This document shows, piece after piece, positions 1-11,330 of a stretch of 64,000 bases of DNA. This DNA comes from Vanessa cardui. Its lineage: Eukaryota; Arthropoda; Insecta; Lepidoptera; Nymphalidae. The stretch covers positions 8,187,538 through 8,251,537 of the forward strand of contig NC_061146.1 in NCBI RefSeq assembly GCF_905220365.1, given 5' to 3'. Below the pieces are notes generated by a model. That model had not been told where the DNA came from and made no database searches. It saw only the letters and a list, made by a program, of their open reading frames with translations. The translations under genes were made by a program, and so were the position numbers. Position 1 is the stretch's first letter; each line of letters starts with the position of its first letter.

Positions 1-27
1 TATTTTAAATTAACATGGTTATTTTTA

Positions 28-154
28 TTACAAAAGTTATTAATTTCGGGATATTTACCATGTTTTTTATTTTTGTTCGGTGGAGCTCGATATTTCGAAT
101 GTCTTGATCTCGTAAAAAACGTGGTAAATATCCCGAAATTAATAACTTTAGTAA
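28..154. repeat. Short palindromic element, 42-bp arms
   Basis: The arms 28-69 and 113-154 are near-perfect reverse complements around a 43-bp loop. Each arm contains AAGTTATTAATTTCGGGATA or its complement. This is the shape of a very short foldback or MITE. No target-site duplication could be judged because the left side is close to the window edge. The superfamily is unknown. Confidence 0.7.
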
Positions 155-1368
155 TTTAAAAGACAGTCTAGTTAGTTAATTCCAATTATAAACGTATGTA
201 AGTTATCCTGCCTGGAAGTCAGTAGGTATTAATTCAACGCCTTTTTTCATCTGCATAATCTTGTTTTGAATAATATGCCTTCTTTAACAATGTATTTTTT
301 TTACAAATGATTTCAATTTATGAAACGGCAAAGTTTACATCACAAGGTAACAATCGACATTGTTTTTTTTATTCCCGTCATGTTTATACAATTTATGGGT
401 TGCATACAGTGTGTAATATTATTATTGTAGTAAGTATTAGTTGCATGTACTGTCTTCCTCGAGGTTAAATAGGAATTTTATTTATTTCTAACAGACAGCG
501 ACGACCAATGGCTCCAGTACAGGCTCCATAAAATACAGTCCACCTATATACGAGATGTTCAGTTAAACACACACGTATAATTGTGTAAATATTCATCAAC
601 ATTTGATTTCCCAAATATTAAGATTTAAATAACGATGATTTTTTTTTGCTGACCGTACTATATCTCAAAATCAAAAGCTTCGGTAGACTGTATCATAAGA
701 TCTTGTTCTCGTAGCCACTGGTCGCTTATTTCTAGGAAACCATAGTGCCGCATTATTACATAGTATAAGCTTAGGATATTTAAAAATTACGCAACGGATT
801 TTGATGCAGTTTTAATAGATAGAGTGACACGAGAGGAAGGTTTTTGTATATAACACATGGACTATATACCTAGTAAAAAATAAGTACGTATCTGTAGTAC
901 CTGATATATTTCAGTCATGTTAAATTAAAGGTTTTATCAGACTATACAAGTGAAGGTTCACGAATTCACTAAGAACGCAAACTGGTCTTAACTATATCTC
1001 ATATGAACAATGTACAACCAATGTTTCGTGATGACGTCACTAAGATAATATATTAATAATGCGTTTTAATCTAACAATAATTAAATTATTATCTCACACT
1101 CGACGCTGTTTACGTAATCATCGACCACAATTAGCGGATGGTAATTTGTTGTTTTTGTAAAGGCATTGTGTACGAGGCAGTTAGTATATCGAATTTAGTA
1201 GTGGCGCATTTCCGAGTAAACCTTTACTATTGAATTTTGCAACTCTTACATTTTTTATGATATACATCACCATCGTTCATAGAAAATAGCACTGTACGAA
1301 CTATTTATTGATAATCCTTTACTTTTTTAATGTGCCACCAACGTTTAATTATATTTAACTTTCATTTA
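155..1368. other. No gene seen; one LINE-tail fragment
   Basis: AT-rich sequence without a convincing open frame. The only recognisable item is a LINE-tail piece at about 751-861 (TTACATAGTATAA, then GCAACGGATTTTGATGC), the same family as at 10027-10297 and 32412-33515. Confidence 0.6.
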
Positions 1369-1640
1369 CATAAGAATTATTGATATTAAGTCCTTAAATA
1401 TATACAAATATAATTTACAACAAAAACAACAACAACAACAACAGCCTGTAAATTCCCACTGCTGAGCCAAAGGCCTCCTCTCCCTTAGAGGAGAAGATTT
1501 GGAACATGTTCCACCACGCTGTTCCAATGCGGGTTGGTGGAAAATATAATTTAAACTTACTATATAAATCAAGAGTGCGTGGAATGGTGGCAAGAATAGC
1601 TAGCACGGCAATAAAACGTACCAGCCCTCCTGTCACATTA
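1369..1640 (+). repeat. Rep-D dispersed repeat, split by a SINE-A fragment
   Basis: Shares TAAGAATTA...TTAAATATATACAAATAT and GGAATGGTGGCAAGAAT...ACCAGCCCTCCTGTCAC with copies at 17669-17850 and 31640-31765 (reverse) and a fragment at 16485-16553. It is interrupted at 1418-1542 by a SINE-A tail. The class is unknown. Confidence 0.65.
1418..1542 (-). mobile_element. SINE-A, 5'-truncated, inserted in Rep-D
   Basis: Antisense 3' part of SINE-A: a (CAA)n tail, then CAGCCTGTAAATTCCCACTG, then the CCACCACGCTGTTCCAATGC block. It is flanked by an exact 11-bp target-site duplication, AATATAATTTA, at 1407-1417 and 1543-1553. That duplication proves insertion by target-primed reverse transcription after Rep-D was in place. 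Confidence 0.9.
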
Positions 1641-1655
1641 TTTAAAAGTAAAATA

Positions 1656-1692
1656 ACAGCCTGTAAATTCCCACTGTTGGGCTAAAGGCCTC
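1656..1692 (-). mobile_element. SINE-A 3' fragment
   Basis: A short antisense piece, ACAGCCTGTAAATTCCCACT followed by GGGCTAAAGGCCTC, matching the last 35 bp or so of SINE-A. Confidence 0.6.
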
Positions 1693-1738
1693 ACATTATT
1701 TAATAATTAATTATAATCACTTTTATTTAATACTAACA

Positions 1739-1915
1739 ATCTATACTAATATTATAAATTTGAAAATATCTCTATTTGTCGGTCTGTCTGTCGTTCTTTC
1801 ACTACCAAACCGTTGAACCGAATCTGATGAGGTATAAAACAAACTTGAGCACTAAGAAAGGACATAAGTTCTTTTTTTGCCTAACACGCGAGCAAGCCCA
1901 GGGCGCAACTAGTAT
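1739..1915 (-). mobile_element. RTE-like LINE 3'-end relic
   Basis: Read on the minus strand: a CGCGTGTTAGGC-type block, then AAGAACTTATGTCC, then TTCGGTTCAACGGTTTGG, then GACAGACAGACCG, ending in ATAATATTAGTATAG. This tail is very common in Lepidoptera. I assign it to RTE-type LINEs by inference. Confidence 0.6.
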
Positions 1916-3028
1916 TTTATAAAACAACGTCTATGTAGATGCAGTTATCAAAGATGCTAACTTAAATTCAACCCGAGAACTTCAGTAAATTTAGTTTTAG
2001 AAACAAAATCAATCGTATGAATATCGTCGTCGATCTCTTAAGCTGATATAAAACACCTTTATTAAGATAAAATACTTTCAAAACTTTCGTATATTGGCAA
2101 ACGATTGAAATGGACTTTATAATAAAATTTTTATTCCATCAAAGCCGGCTTGACACCTACAATCGCCCCTGGGCGTCGTAAATGTCTATGAGCATTGTAA
2201 GTAATGTTCTATCAGGCGAGACTTTTGTTAGTGTCCCATTAATGTCATAAAAATTATGCGTTTCAAGCGTTATAATTAAGTTTTAATTTAGCTCTAGTTC
2301 AGTTTCTTTCCGAGCGTAATCACTGAATCACAAACATAACACTGAGTCGATGATAATGATAGAAAAACTGAGCTTTGTAGAGTATTCTAGTAGCCATTAT
2401 ATTATAGTTTAAATCTCGTGTGAGAAAATCTAAATATATAAATAATATTTCCCCCGTAACATATTTTACCACACAACAGTTCTGAAAAAATACCTTTTGT
2501 AACTCTACCACAATAATTACATTATTGCTTATTATTTAGGGCGTATCTATGCCAAGCCTTATTATGATCTTTTGGAATACGTTTCTCCACGTGAAGTGAG
2601 GGTAATCTGAAACTGTCAGTGTCTATGATACCTAGTGCGTATTAATGCCGGAATACCAATAAATTTGGTATGAAGCAAACTTGAACTCCAAGGACTACTT
2701 TTTTGTCTAACATGGGGCGGGCGAAAACTAGTTAATATTTCTTACAAGGTAAGTATAAGTAGGTCAGATAAAAATGATCACGGGATCTTTAGGATATATG
2801 TTATTTGGAGTCCCAGATACAGTCTCAGAGTTTCTCGCTCACCACCATACCACCACAATTTACAAATAAGAAAAACATATGGAAAAAGTGATATACAAAA
2901 CTAATATTCAATAAAATCAACCAACTAAATAAACTAAGATACTATTGTGTATTTTTTTAGAAAATATACCTATATTTCGAGAAGTGAAGCTATGGGGGAT
3001 AGACCAGCTATATATAAAAAGATTGTAC
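1916..3028. other. No gene seen; weak RTE-like tail at 2664-2734
   Basis: No credible coding frame. About 2664-2734 carries the antisense words TTGGTATGAAGCAAACTTGA and AGTTTTCGCCCGCCCC (read on either strand), a degraded RTE-like tail. The remainder is unassigned AT-rich DNA. Confidence 0.5.
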
Positions 3029-3266
3029 CATGAAGTAGTATGTACACCGGTCTTCTGGGTACGCCACTTCGAGGTCCCGGGTTCGATTCCCGGCCGAGTC
3101 CATGTAGATAAAGTTCATTAGTTTTTTTCTTGTTCTTTTATGTCGTCTTGGGTCTGGGTGATTGTGGTACCGTCGTTACTTCTGATTTTCCATAACACAA
3201 GTGCTTTAGCTACTCACATTGGGATCAGAGTAATAATGTATGTGATGTTGTCCAATATTTATTTAT
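3029..3266 (+). mobile_element. SINE-B copy
   Basis: A tRNA-like head with the B box GGTTCGATTCCCGG, then GTCTTGGGTCTGGGTG, GTGGTACCGTCGTTACTTCT and the CATTGGGATCAGAGTAAT block, ending TTTATTTATC. The A-box region at the left edge is degraded. Confidence 0.85.
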
Positions 3267-3534
3267 CTAAAAAATACTGACCAATGTAATATTTTCTGGC
3301 TCAATTTATCTAAATAATTATGTGAGTTGTTTACGCAGCTAGGATAGATCTTGTTTTCTTTTACACGATAAAACAACTTGTCTTATTTCGAGGGCGGTGC
3401 TTTTATGTAAGAAATCACTTCGTACGTCACTCTTGATGTATTGGAAACCGACTTCCGGTGCGCTACGATGTTTTATTTTGTGTTTTAAATATTATAGACA
3501 ATATATAGTAACATCATTTCATAGTATAAAACAT

Positions 3535-3720
3535 GTTGTATATGTCACCGTAAAATGACAAAATTCGTTAGATTACAATCTCACGAGATAGATGGTAATC
3601 TGTCGAAATATTGTGAACCGTGAGATATGATTGCAATTTAACGTATTATTTTCGCTATATTGTAATCTATCGAAGTTAAACTGTTAGATTACAATCTGTC
3701 CCGTGTCAAAGTGTCAACTT
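3535..3720. repeat. Segment with repeated GTTAGATTACAATCT words
   Basis: GTTAGATTACAATCT occurs at about 3567 and 3689 in the same orientation, and ATTGTAATCTA-type words occur between them. This resembles subterminal repeats of a DNA element. It lies just left of the TA-flanked MITE at 3737. Confidence 0.4.
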
Positions 3721-3736
3721 TTTTGTCAAATATATA

Positions 3737-4074
3737 TAGTACGACACAAATTAGACGTTACATCGGAAAATGCAATGGAATGAAAATAAAACCGATTACT
3801 GCCGGTTTACACAACCAATAGAAACAGCTCCCTATCGCGTCATTCGACGCTATTCGTCGCTATAGATTCACGCGTCAGAGAAAGCAAGTACATGTACATC
3901 GATGTGTCAAATTGACGAATATATTAGGTCATATGATATTACAATTTATTATGTTTGTGCAAAGATCATATTAGCATGAGAAATAAATATTGATAATTTG
4001 GGATAGCGTACTTAATTCGGATGTGATCGGTTTTACGAATTTTGCCGATGCTACATCTAAGATGTGTCGTACTA
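3737..4074 (+). mobile_element. Tc1/mariner-type MITE, family M1, copy 1
   Basis: About 30-bp terminal inverted repeats starting TAGTACGACACA and ending GTGTCGTACTA, flanked by TA on both sides (3735-3736, 4075-4076). There is no open frame, so it is non-autonomous. A second copy lies in the opposite orientation at 33070-33353. TIR plus TA duplication fits IS630/Tc1/mariner-type transposition; the exact family is not known to me. Confidence 0.85.
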
Positions 4075-4544
4075 TACGCGATTTTTAATGACAGTTTTGT
4101 CTTATTCATTTAAATTGTTAGTTGTTAATTTATTTCTCTGTTTATATAAGGTTGTTCTGTAATATTTGCTGTAACAATAAGCTTTCATTAAACGGTAGGA
4201 GGAAGTAGCAGTGTTCGCCTCGTCACCAATCCCTATTGACAAGTAATCTATAAATTATTCCTCTCATCTATTTGTTACATCTCCGAAGACATCTGTCGTT
4301 CGTTTGTTCATTAACTATACTCATTAGTGAATGGTGTAGAGTAGTTGACAACAGAGAAATATTTTGACCATTCCTAAAAAAAACGTTAAATTCAGTGCTT
4401 AAAAGTAGCTTGTAAATTTCTTAGAAGAGCCTAAGCTGTTTCTTTTGAGCATCTTTGAGAGGCTGTAACGCAGAAGTGCAAGTCTGTGCCCAAAACAAGA
4501 TTATGTTTGCAAATAGAATATGTTATTGTTTTTTATTTATTACA

Positions 4545-4803
4545 TATGGGGAGATGAATTTGCCAATCGGTCATCTGGTGTTAGCGACTACCACTGTCTA
4601 TAGATATTACTCTAAAAGTTAATAATCATTTTTTATATCACCAATTCACCATCAACCTTGGGAACTAATAGAGGAATCCCCTGTGTCTCTGTGTGCTGGC
4701 TCACTTGCTCTATTGATCAAAACAATACTAAATATTGTTGTTTGGTGGTAGAACAGTGATAAGTGGATGTTACCCAGAAGGGTTCGTATAAAGCCCTACC
4801 ATG
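4545..4803 (+). repeat. Rep-E, divergent copy
   Basis: The order of blocks matches the other Rep-E copies: TCATCTGG, then ACCATCAACCTTGGGAACTA, then CTGGCTCACTTGCTC, then TGGTGGTAGAACAG...GTGGATG, ending AAAGCCCTACCA. It is clearly older than the copy at 62850-63137. Confidence 0.65.
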
Positions 4804-4929
4804 GAAATTGTAATATTCGTCCGTAATTTAAAAGCTGAAGTCTTTACTGTTGAAAATTTTGATTATAAAACTTTAACTAAAACATATATTAAATTTCGGT
4901 GAATTTTAATTTAGTAATGATGATTATGA

Positions 4930-5008
4930 TCCACAAACCCGGATTGAAGCAGCGTGGTGGAATATGCTCCTAACCTTCTCCTTAAAAGGAAGCCTTGTCC
5001 CAGCTGTA
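4930..5008 (+). mobile_element. SINE-A 3' fragment
   Basis: Contains GCAGCGTGGTGGAATATGCT, AACCTTCTCCTTAAAAGGA and GCCTTGTCCCAGC, the third quarter of SINE-A. Confidence 0.6.
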
Positions 5009-6261
5009 CTGTACTGATTTTAAAGTGGACGTATAGTTACGATTGTTGGAAATAAGAAATATCTTTGTTTTGTATTACATTTTGAGAGAATCTACAAATT
5101 GAACCAGCGCTAGTTATAAATTAAATAAAACGTACTTCAAACCTATTGGAATGAAATAGCTGATATAAACGCGGATAATATTTTCTCTGTAATCAACTAC
5201 TCTATGCCAATTTGAATTATTAAAGCGGTTCGTCTGTCCGTCTGTAACGGCTCCTCACTGTATTCTTAAACATTAAACGACCTACTTACTTTGAAACCGG
5301 TCTGAAAGACTTATTAAATACTAAAATTATTTCTTGGAGAAAATTAGTATGAGAAGCTTATAGTATTTTCATATTAGATATATAAGAGGAGGGAGATATG
5401 ATTATGATGTTAAAGGCAAGATAGTTGAGTGGATATTTTACGTGGATTTTACCTTAGGTAGCGGGTTGAAATGCTTAGTAATAATAATTTATTTGGTAAC
5501 ATTTATGAACTAATTCGTAACATATGATTATCAGCTTACGTTATTTTTATGAACGGTTCATATTGTATACCGAAGAAGTATCGGCAAATATAGTAGTAGA
5601 TTAATGATAATTATATAAATAATAATTTCCGACTTCTAAAAAGAAGGATAATGTCATTATCGACTGTAATATTTTTTGTACTTCAAGTCTCCGTTACTTA
5701 CCATATACCGAACGGAATAGGAAAATTATTTTTTGGTTTCGAAATATACATTTGCTGCTTGATTTCGTTTATATTTGAAATCGGATATTTTCTTGCTATT
5801 TAATTTAATTTTATATTTTATTAATCTTCTCCATTCATTCCATTGAAAACAGGTACTGTATTGAGTATTACAGTATAATTTTTTTTACACTAATTAAGGA
5901 CCGAGTTGTCTTCTTAGAGGAAACGAATTAAACTCTCTTAAGAATTTACGTTAAATGAGAGAAATCATTAGCACTTGTAACGCAATAGGCGTTTCAAGTT
6001 TATATATATATATTTATCCTTCACTGATGGTTGTAAACATTTCTTTTCAAGTAAGCTGTCAGGCACACTATCGGACGTATAAATTCAGTACGGCAGGTGA
6101 GTTATTGGGAAGGCTTTACAAATCATTAAACCGTTCAGAAAACCTACATAGAGTTCTCACTGAGATTTTGCCTTAAGAGGGTTGACACACACGGTGGAAT
6201 GTATGCTCAATCGCGTTATACTTTTGCCTTTTTTTTTAAATGTGTTGTTGATTTATGAGCA
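5009..6261. other. No gene seen
   Basis: AT-rich. A degraded RTE-tail-like patch (CGTCTGTCCGTCTGTAACG) lies near 5230. The 73-codon frame at 5955-6176 has no recognisable domain and is not called a gene. Confidence 0.5.
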
Positions 6262-6517
6262 CCAATGATTGCGGGTTCAAACCCAGGCAAGCACCACTGA
6301 ATATTCATGTGCTTAATTAGTGTTTATATTTCATCTCGTGCTCGGTGGTATAGAAAAACATCGTAAGGAAATTTGTATGTGTCTAATTTCATAGAAATTC
6401 TGCCACATGTGTATTCCACCAACACACATTGGAACAGCGTGATGGAATATGTTCCAAACCTTCTCAAAGAGAGAGGAGGCCATAGCCGAGCAGTAGGAAA
6501 TTGATTGTTGTTGTTGT
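6262..6517 (+). mobile_element. SINE-A, 5'-truncated
   Basis: The B box GGTTCAAACCC is present and the A box is lost. The body blocks CATCTCGTGCTCGG, ACATCGTAAGGAAA, AATTCTGCCACATGTGTATT and the (TTG)n tail follow in order. Confidence 0.85.
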
Positions 6518-6699
6518 TAATCTATTGGCTTACTGGAGTCTCAGGCTGAGATAGAAAGGTATTGCCCCAAAATCTATACCTCGATTAGCGGCAAGAGCCA
6601 GTCAACGCTGGAAGTGTAATCTTCGAGAAAATCAGCAGTCCACTGTGGGTCACTGTTGCTTTTCTTACCCATCTCGATAAAACGAGAGCATTCATAAGT

Positions 6700-6945
6700 A
6701 CAATAAATAATAATAATTGCCAACAATTGCCTTCTTCATTTCTCTGCATTTAACCTAATATATTTTTGGTTAGTGCAGTACCTCTTTTCCTTCCACTCCC
6801 CTCTATTACTCCTCATCTATCTCTCTTATATACCTCCTACCACACTCCATCCATGAATTCTTAGGTCGCCCTCTTCCCTTCCCTCTCTTTGATGTAGTGT
6901 CGCTTTGACCAGTTGCCACCGATATGAGGCATCATAAAATTGGAA
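6700..6945 (-). pseudogene. RTE-type LINE pol C-terminal relic
   Basis: On the minus strand an open stretch reads GRGRPKNSWMECGRRYIREI and then ends at a stop. GRGRPK(K/N)xWMEC is the usual C-terminal motif of insect endonuclease/reverse transcriptase LINEs of the RTE group. The reverse transcriptase and endonuclease domains are absent, so this is a 5'-truncated dead copy. Its exact ends are not visible. Confidence 0.6.
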
Positions 6946-6949
6946 ATTG

Positions 6950-7946
6950 AAAAAAATGTATGATTGCTTACCACTACTATTACTTACTTTACATATTGTA
7001 AAGTATGATGAATTAAGATGGCGAGTTCCATTTCAAAATTAACATTTGCCAGGAGTTTCTGAAAACATAAAAAAAATATATCAAACTTTTTTCCAATGAA
7101 CTGTTGGTCGAAATATGGGTCAGTGTGTTCCAAAGGTAAAATAAAAGCGTTAGGAACATCACTCTTTCGACTTCTGACGCTAGATATGTTTCAGCTCCGA
7201 CGTGAAATATCGACACCTATCCCACGCTGGTTTTCTCGATTGGTCCAGATTTTTTTTCCAATTAAACCGTTGAGGATACTTGAGTTTAACGTATTTATTA
7301 TGAATTTAATTGGACGCCTCTCGGGACGAAGTAATGACGGGCGATAAATATATATTTCGAATTTCTGATCTTAATTGGTGTCGAAGGATTTTTCGGAAAA
7401 TGTTCTTTTGAGATTTCTATAATAGTTGTTAAATTAAGATGCAGTGTAAGTTAAATATCGAAATGTTTATTTTTATCAATTTTACCCTATGTCTGAAGCA
7501 GCCAGGATACTTTATAGTTTTAAATTTAAATGAGATGCAGTAATTTTATTAATATGTTACTGAACTCAGATTAGGGCACGATGGGACTGACAATTTCACC
7601 TATGAAAAAAGTCCCTAAATAAAATAAAAAAAAAAAAGAATTTTACGATTTATTCTCATGCTATTTTGGGGATTTTAATAACAAAAATAAATATTTTGAT
7701 GATGATGTCGTTCTGACTGTTTTCAGCTACAGTGACAACCTCTATGGTGATCCAACGACGCTTTATCGATTTGGGGTTGAAACCCAAGAGTCTGCGGCCT
7801 TACATTTAGACCACAAGCTAGTCAATACTATCTTAACTAATACATATTGGTAGTCTTGTTAAATAATTATTTCTTGACACACGTTGCGAATGAAACGATC
7901 GCCTCCTGGCTATATTCATATACAATATGTATTTAATTAATTTGAC
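6950..7946. other. No gene seen
   Basis: Two overlapping short frames on opposite strands (7013-7216 and 7096-7347) have no recognisable domain. Nothing else is identifiable. Confidence 0.5.
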
Positions 7947-8104
7947 AAAAAAAGACCCGCTGAGTTTCTTTCGCCGGTTCTTCTCAGGTCAGGGTGCTCA
8001 TTTTTCCGAACCGGTGGTAGTGCTTAAATTGACTATCAATAACTAAGTGTAATGCTTCTATATTGAATAAAGTTATTTGAGTTTGAGTATGAGTTTGAGT
8101 CTGA
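7947..8104 (+). mobile_element. CR1-like LINE 3' end
   Basis: Carries GCCGGTTCTTCTC...CCGAACCGGTGGTAG and then TTGAATAAAGTTATTTGAGT, with a (TTTGAG)n tail. The same terminal block recurs at 26.1, 32.9, 44.4, 47.2, 53.9, 58.5 and 60.7 kb. The copy at 32622 still has coding sequence, which ties the block to a LINE. Confidence 0.75.
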
Positions 8105-8663
8105 TATTGTCATTATTGATTTAACATCCGAAGGAAACCCAGCGTTGGTTATAAAACTCCCTGTACTTGTAGCGCGAAGGAATATTATAAACTTAACTAA
8201 AAACTCTTATTATCGTCGAAGGATGTTTTTTTAAGGATTGTCGAATAAAAAAACTACAAAGTCTTTATCTACAAGACTTTGCCGATAAAATGCAATATAA
8301 AATTGAATATGCGGTGCGAAAGCGCTTGCATCGCTCGCCGATAAGTTAGAGAGGTTTGAAGCAGTTTCAAAGAGGTGTTAATGGAAAAACTTAAGATATT
8401 CCCTGTAAAAGAATTGTCTTCTAGCAAAGGATTTAGAACTCGCGTCGAATACTGATAGTATTCACATTGAATCAGTATAAGTGATCGTAAATTACGTTAA
8501 ATTAAGACATATGCTGATAATTTAAAATGGTGGCGTTTGGATGTTTCAATTAATCGTGCTAAACCTGTAAAATAAACTCATAATACCTTTAATACGTGTA
8601 GCAAGTTAGTCATTGTTTGAAAACATGATGCAATTCAAATTCGAATTGAAATTGCTTTATTCA
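8105..8663. other. No gene seen
   Basis: No open frame or repeat could be assigned with confidence. Confidence 0.5.
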
Positions 8664-8840
8664 ATACTAGTTGTCGCCTGCGGCTTCGCTTGCGTTTTAG
8701 AGTGTTGGTTGTCATGTGTCAGGCAAAAATGTCGCCTATATTCTTTCTTGGAGTTCAAGTTTGCTTCATACAAAATTTCAGTTCAGTTAAGAGGTTTGGT
8801 CGTGATAGAGCGTCAGACAGATAGAGAGATTTTTTTTATG
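8664..8840 (+). mobile_element. RTE-like LINE 3'-end relic
   Basis: Starts ACTAGTTGTCGCCTGCGGCT, continues through GGAGTTCAAGTTTGCTTCAT and GGTTTGGTCGTGATAGAGCG, and ends in CAGACAGATAGAGAG. It runs directly into the Rep-E copy that follows. Confidence 0.7.
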
Positions 8841-8844
8841 GAAT

Positions 8845-9081
8845 AGGTCACCATCACCCAGAGACATGATACTGTAACAAATATTAACTATTCCTTACAT
8901 TGTCAATGCGCTACCAACCTTGGGAACTAAGATTCTATGTCCCTTGTGCCTGTAGTTACACTGGCTCACCCACCCTTCAAACCGGAACACAACAATACTG
9001 CGTACTGTTGCTTAGCGGTAGAATAGCTGATGAGTGGGTGGTACCTACCCAGGCGGGCTTGCGCAAAGCCCTGTCATCAAG
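8845..9081 (+). repeat. Rep-E copy
   Basis: ATTAACTATTCCTTACATTG, then CAACCTTGGGAACTAAGA, GTCCCTTGTGCCTGTAGTTA, AGCGGTAGAATAGCTGATGA and GGGCTTGCGCAAAGCCCT, in the family order. The 69-codon open frame across it is incidental. Confidence 0.8.
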
Positions 9082-9648
9082 ATACATAAAGTTAGTTACA
9101 GATTTATAATATCAATATATTTATATTAGAATTACACTTATTTATTGATAGTCAAACACTAGCACCGGTTCCCTGTCTTGAGAAGAATCAGGGAAAGTCA
9201 ATCAAGGAAACCTCATCGGCTTTTCATTGTCTATTATGCTATTTACATATATAGAAAAGAATAAGTTCACAAATAGTGAATTAATGTAACCCTTTTTGGT
9301 AACGGAACAGCCCACAAAAATTGTATCGAGTTACAAAATATACTTCGTTATAAGAAGGGGGAACTCGCAGGAAGATCTCGTTACAAAAATATTTGATTCC
9401 AAATCAATCGTTACATCCAAACATCATGTTACAAGATACATAATAAGTAGACTTTTGTAATATTGTCGTAATAATTTGTGTACAATTTAAAACTATTTTT
9501 AATTACACCGAAGAAGTAGAGAGAACATGGTAATCTTACACACTCACATTAGAACAGGTACCATTTTTATATATTCAACGGCTCTGACAAAATAAATGTC
9601 TAATTTTAAAAGATCACATAAGTCAATACTTTTCATACAATGTATATA

Positions 9649-9830
9649 CAGTGAAACCTGGTTAAGTGAGACATCAAGGGACCTGCAATGTCGTTTCACT
9701 TATAGAGGTATTCCACTTACCCAGTGTCTCAGATATACACGTATAAATAAATATCTGTATCATTTACAGAGGGTTCCATTAATAGAGGTGAGAATACAGG
9801 TTATTTCAGTTATACAGGTGCGATCATTAA
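9649..9830 (+). mobile_element. pogo/Tigger-like terminal fragment
   Basis: Begins TA|CAGTGAAACCTGG, followed by several short blocks of the type CACTTATAGAGGTATTCCAC. This matches the general look of pogo-group DNA transposon ends (CAGTGAAACC next to TA). No matching inverted end is visible, so only one terminus may survive. Confidence 0.4.
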
Positions 9831-10026
9831 ATAAAATAACCATACAAATGTAATCAACAAAAATATTTTTTAAAGCCTTTGATCACGTGTCTTTTTAAAA
9901 TATAAAATATTTTGATTTAAATGATTTATAAATAATTCTGTTAGTATTTCATTATTACCAATAGGGGCGTTAATATAACTATATTAAAAAAAAATATTGA
10001 AAATATTCATAATTATGGAAGGCTCA

Positions 10027-10297
10027 TCATTACATAGTATAAAACAAAGTCGCTTTCTCTCTCTCTAGATCCCTAATTATGTTTAAATTTTTAAAACTAC
10101 GCAAATCATTTTGATGCGGTTGTTTTAATAGATAGAGTGATTCGAGAGGAAGGTTCTTGTATGTAATAGTACAATATAGTAAATAAACACTGATAATTTT
10201 AGAAGTTTCTAATGAGATGTAGCAAATAAACAAATTCTGGTAAAAGGTATATTTAGTTTCAGTGTTGTACCCGTGCGAAGCCGGGCGGATCGCTAGT
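10027..10297 (+). mobile_element. LINE-tail repeat (TTACATAGTATAAAAC family)
   Basis: ATTACATAGTATAAAACAAA, GTCGCTTTCTCTC, TTTTGATGCGGTTG, TAGATAGAGTGATTCGAGAG, and the end GTGCGAAGCCGGGCGG...CGCTAGTA. The family is common in Lepidoptera and probably RTE-related, by inference. Confidence 0.6.
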
Positions 10298-10333
10298 AGA
10301 ATTATAATTTATTATTACTCATGTTTCAATGTT

Positions 10334-10568
10334 AGACGACCTCCATGGTCGAGTGGTGTGTACACCGGTTTTCATGGGTACGCCACTCCGAGATCCCGGG
10401 TTCGATTCCCGGCCGAGTCGATGTAGATTACTATTCGTTTTCTATATTGTCTTAGGGCTGGGTGTTTGTGGTACCGTCGTTTCTTCTGATTTCCATAACA
10501 CAAGTGCTTTAGCTACTAACATTTGGATCAGAGTATGAGTAATGTATGTGATGTTACCTCATTTATTA
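10334..10568 (+). mobile_element. SINE-B copy
   Basis: Head GACGACCTCCATGGTCGAGT with A box TGGTCGAGTGG and B box GGTTCGATTCC. The body has GTGGTACCGTCG and AACACAAGTGCTTTAGCTAC. It ends ATTTATTAAAA. Confidence 0.9.
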
Positions 10569-10835
10569 AAAAAAAAGTAGAATTAATTTTTTTATCAATG
10601 TTTTTATGACATGAGTTTCAAATTTTTTAATAGGGCAAGTTAAAGTTAGCTGCGGAATCTTATTAAAGCAACGAATACCGCGCCCCAGGAAGGATTATTA
10701 ACTTTGCGAAGTCGGAAACAAGGTGTTATTAGTTTACCTGTCCCCCTACGCAATCATTAACACCGTTATTTTTCAAAAAGATGTATCTTATAAAGCTATC
10801 GTCATTAAATATATCATAAATGTGTATGTATGAAT

Positions 10836-11149
10836 AGAGTCGAGATGGCCCAGTGGTTAGAACGCGTGCATCTTAACCGATGATTGCGGGTTCAAACTCA
10901 GGCAAGCACCGCTGATTCATGTGCTTAATTTGTCTTTATAATTCATCTCGTGCTCAGCGGTGGAGGAAAACATCGTGAGGAAACCTGCATGTGACAAATT
11001 TCATAGAAATTCTGCCACATGTGTATTCCACCAACCCGCATTTGAACAGCGTGGTGGAATATGTTCCAAACCTTCTGCTCAAAGGGAGAGGAGACCTTTA
11101 GCCCAGCAGTGGGAATTTACAGGCTGTTGTTGTTGTAGTTGTTTGTTGT
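10836..11149 (+). mobile_element. SINE-A, full length with 13-bp TSD
   Basis: The reference copy for the family. A box TGGCCCAGTGG, B box GGTTCAAACTC, the body with CATCTCGTGCTCAGCGG, ACATCGTGAGGAAACCTGCA, CCACCAACCCGC and GTGGAATATGTTCC, then GGCTGTTGTTGTTG. It is flanked by identical 13-bp duplications TGTATGTATGAAT at 10823-10835 and 11150-11162. The intact duplication suggests a fairly recent insertion. Confidence 0.95.
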
Positions 11150-11330
11150 TGTATGTATGAATGTGTGATATTTGATCACGTGTCTTTCTCAAAATGAATG
11201 AAACAATTGACCATTTCACAATAAAGTATCAGCCTTCTATTTCTTCCATTAAAAATACTATTCTTTCGTTTTTTCGTCGAAAATTACTGCAAAAATCGGT
11301 CAGGCGTCCCTTTCAATATGTTTTCAGCGG

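Noticed and set aside
8900..9109. 69-codon open frame, with a similar one at 62786-63028 on the minus strand
   Set aside because: Both are translations of Rep-E and follow the repeat, not a gene.
10836..10910. tRNA gene candidates at SINE heads (A and B boxes)
   Set aside because: The sequence continues into the SINE body in every case, and a complete cloverleaf with acceptor stem does not form by eye. These are tRNA-derived SINE promoters.
10960..11160. 66-codon open frame (and similar ones at 24328, 62241, 52038 and 25683)
   Set aside because: These are readings through SINE-A bodies. The same peptides recur at each SINE copy and carry no domain.
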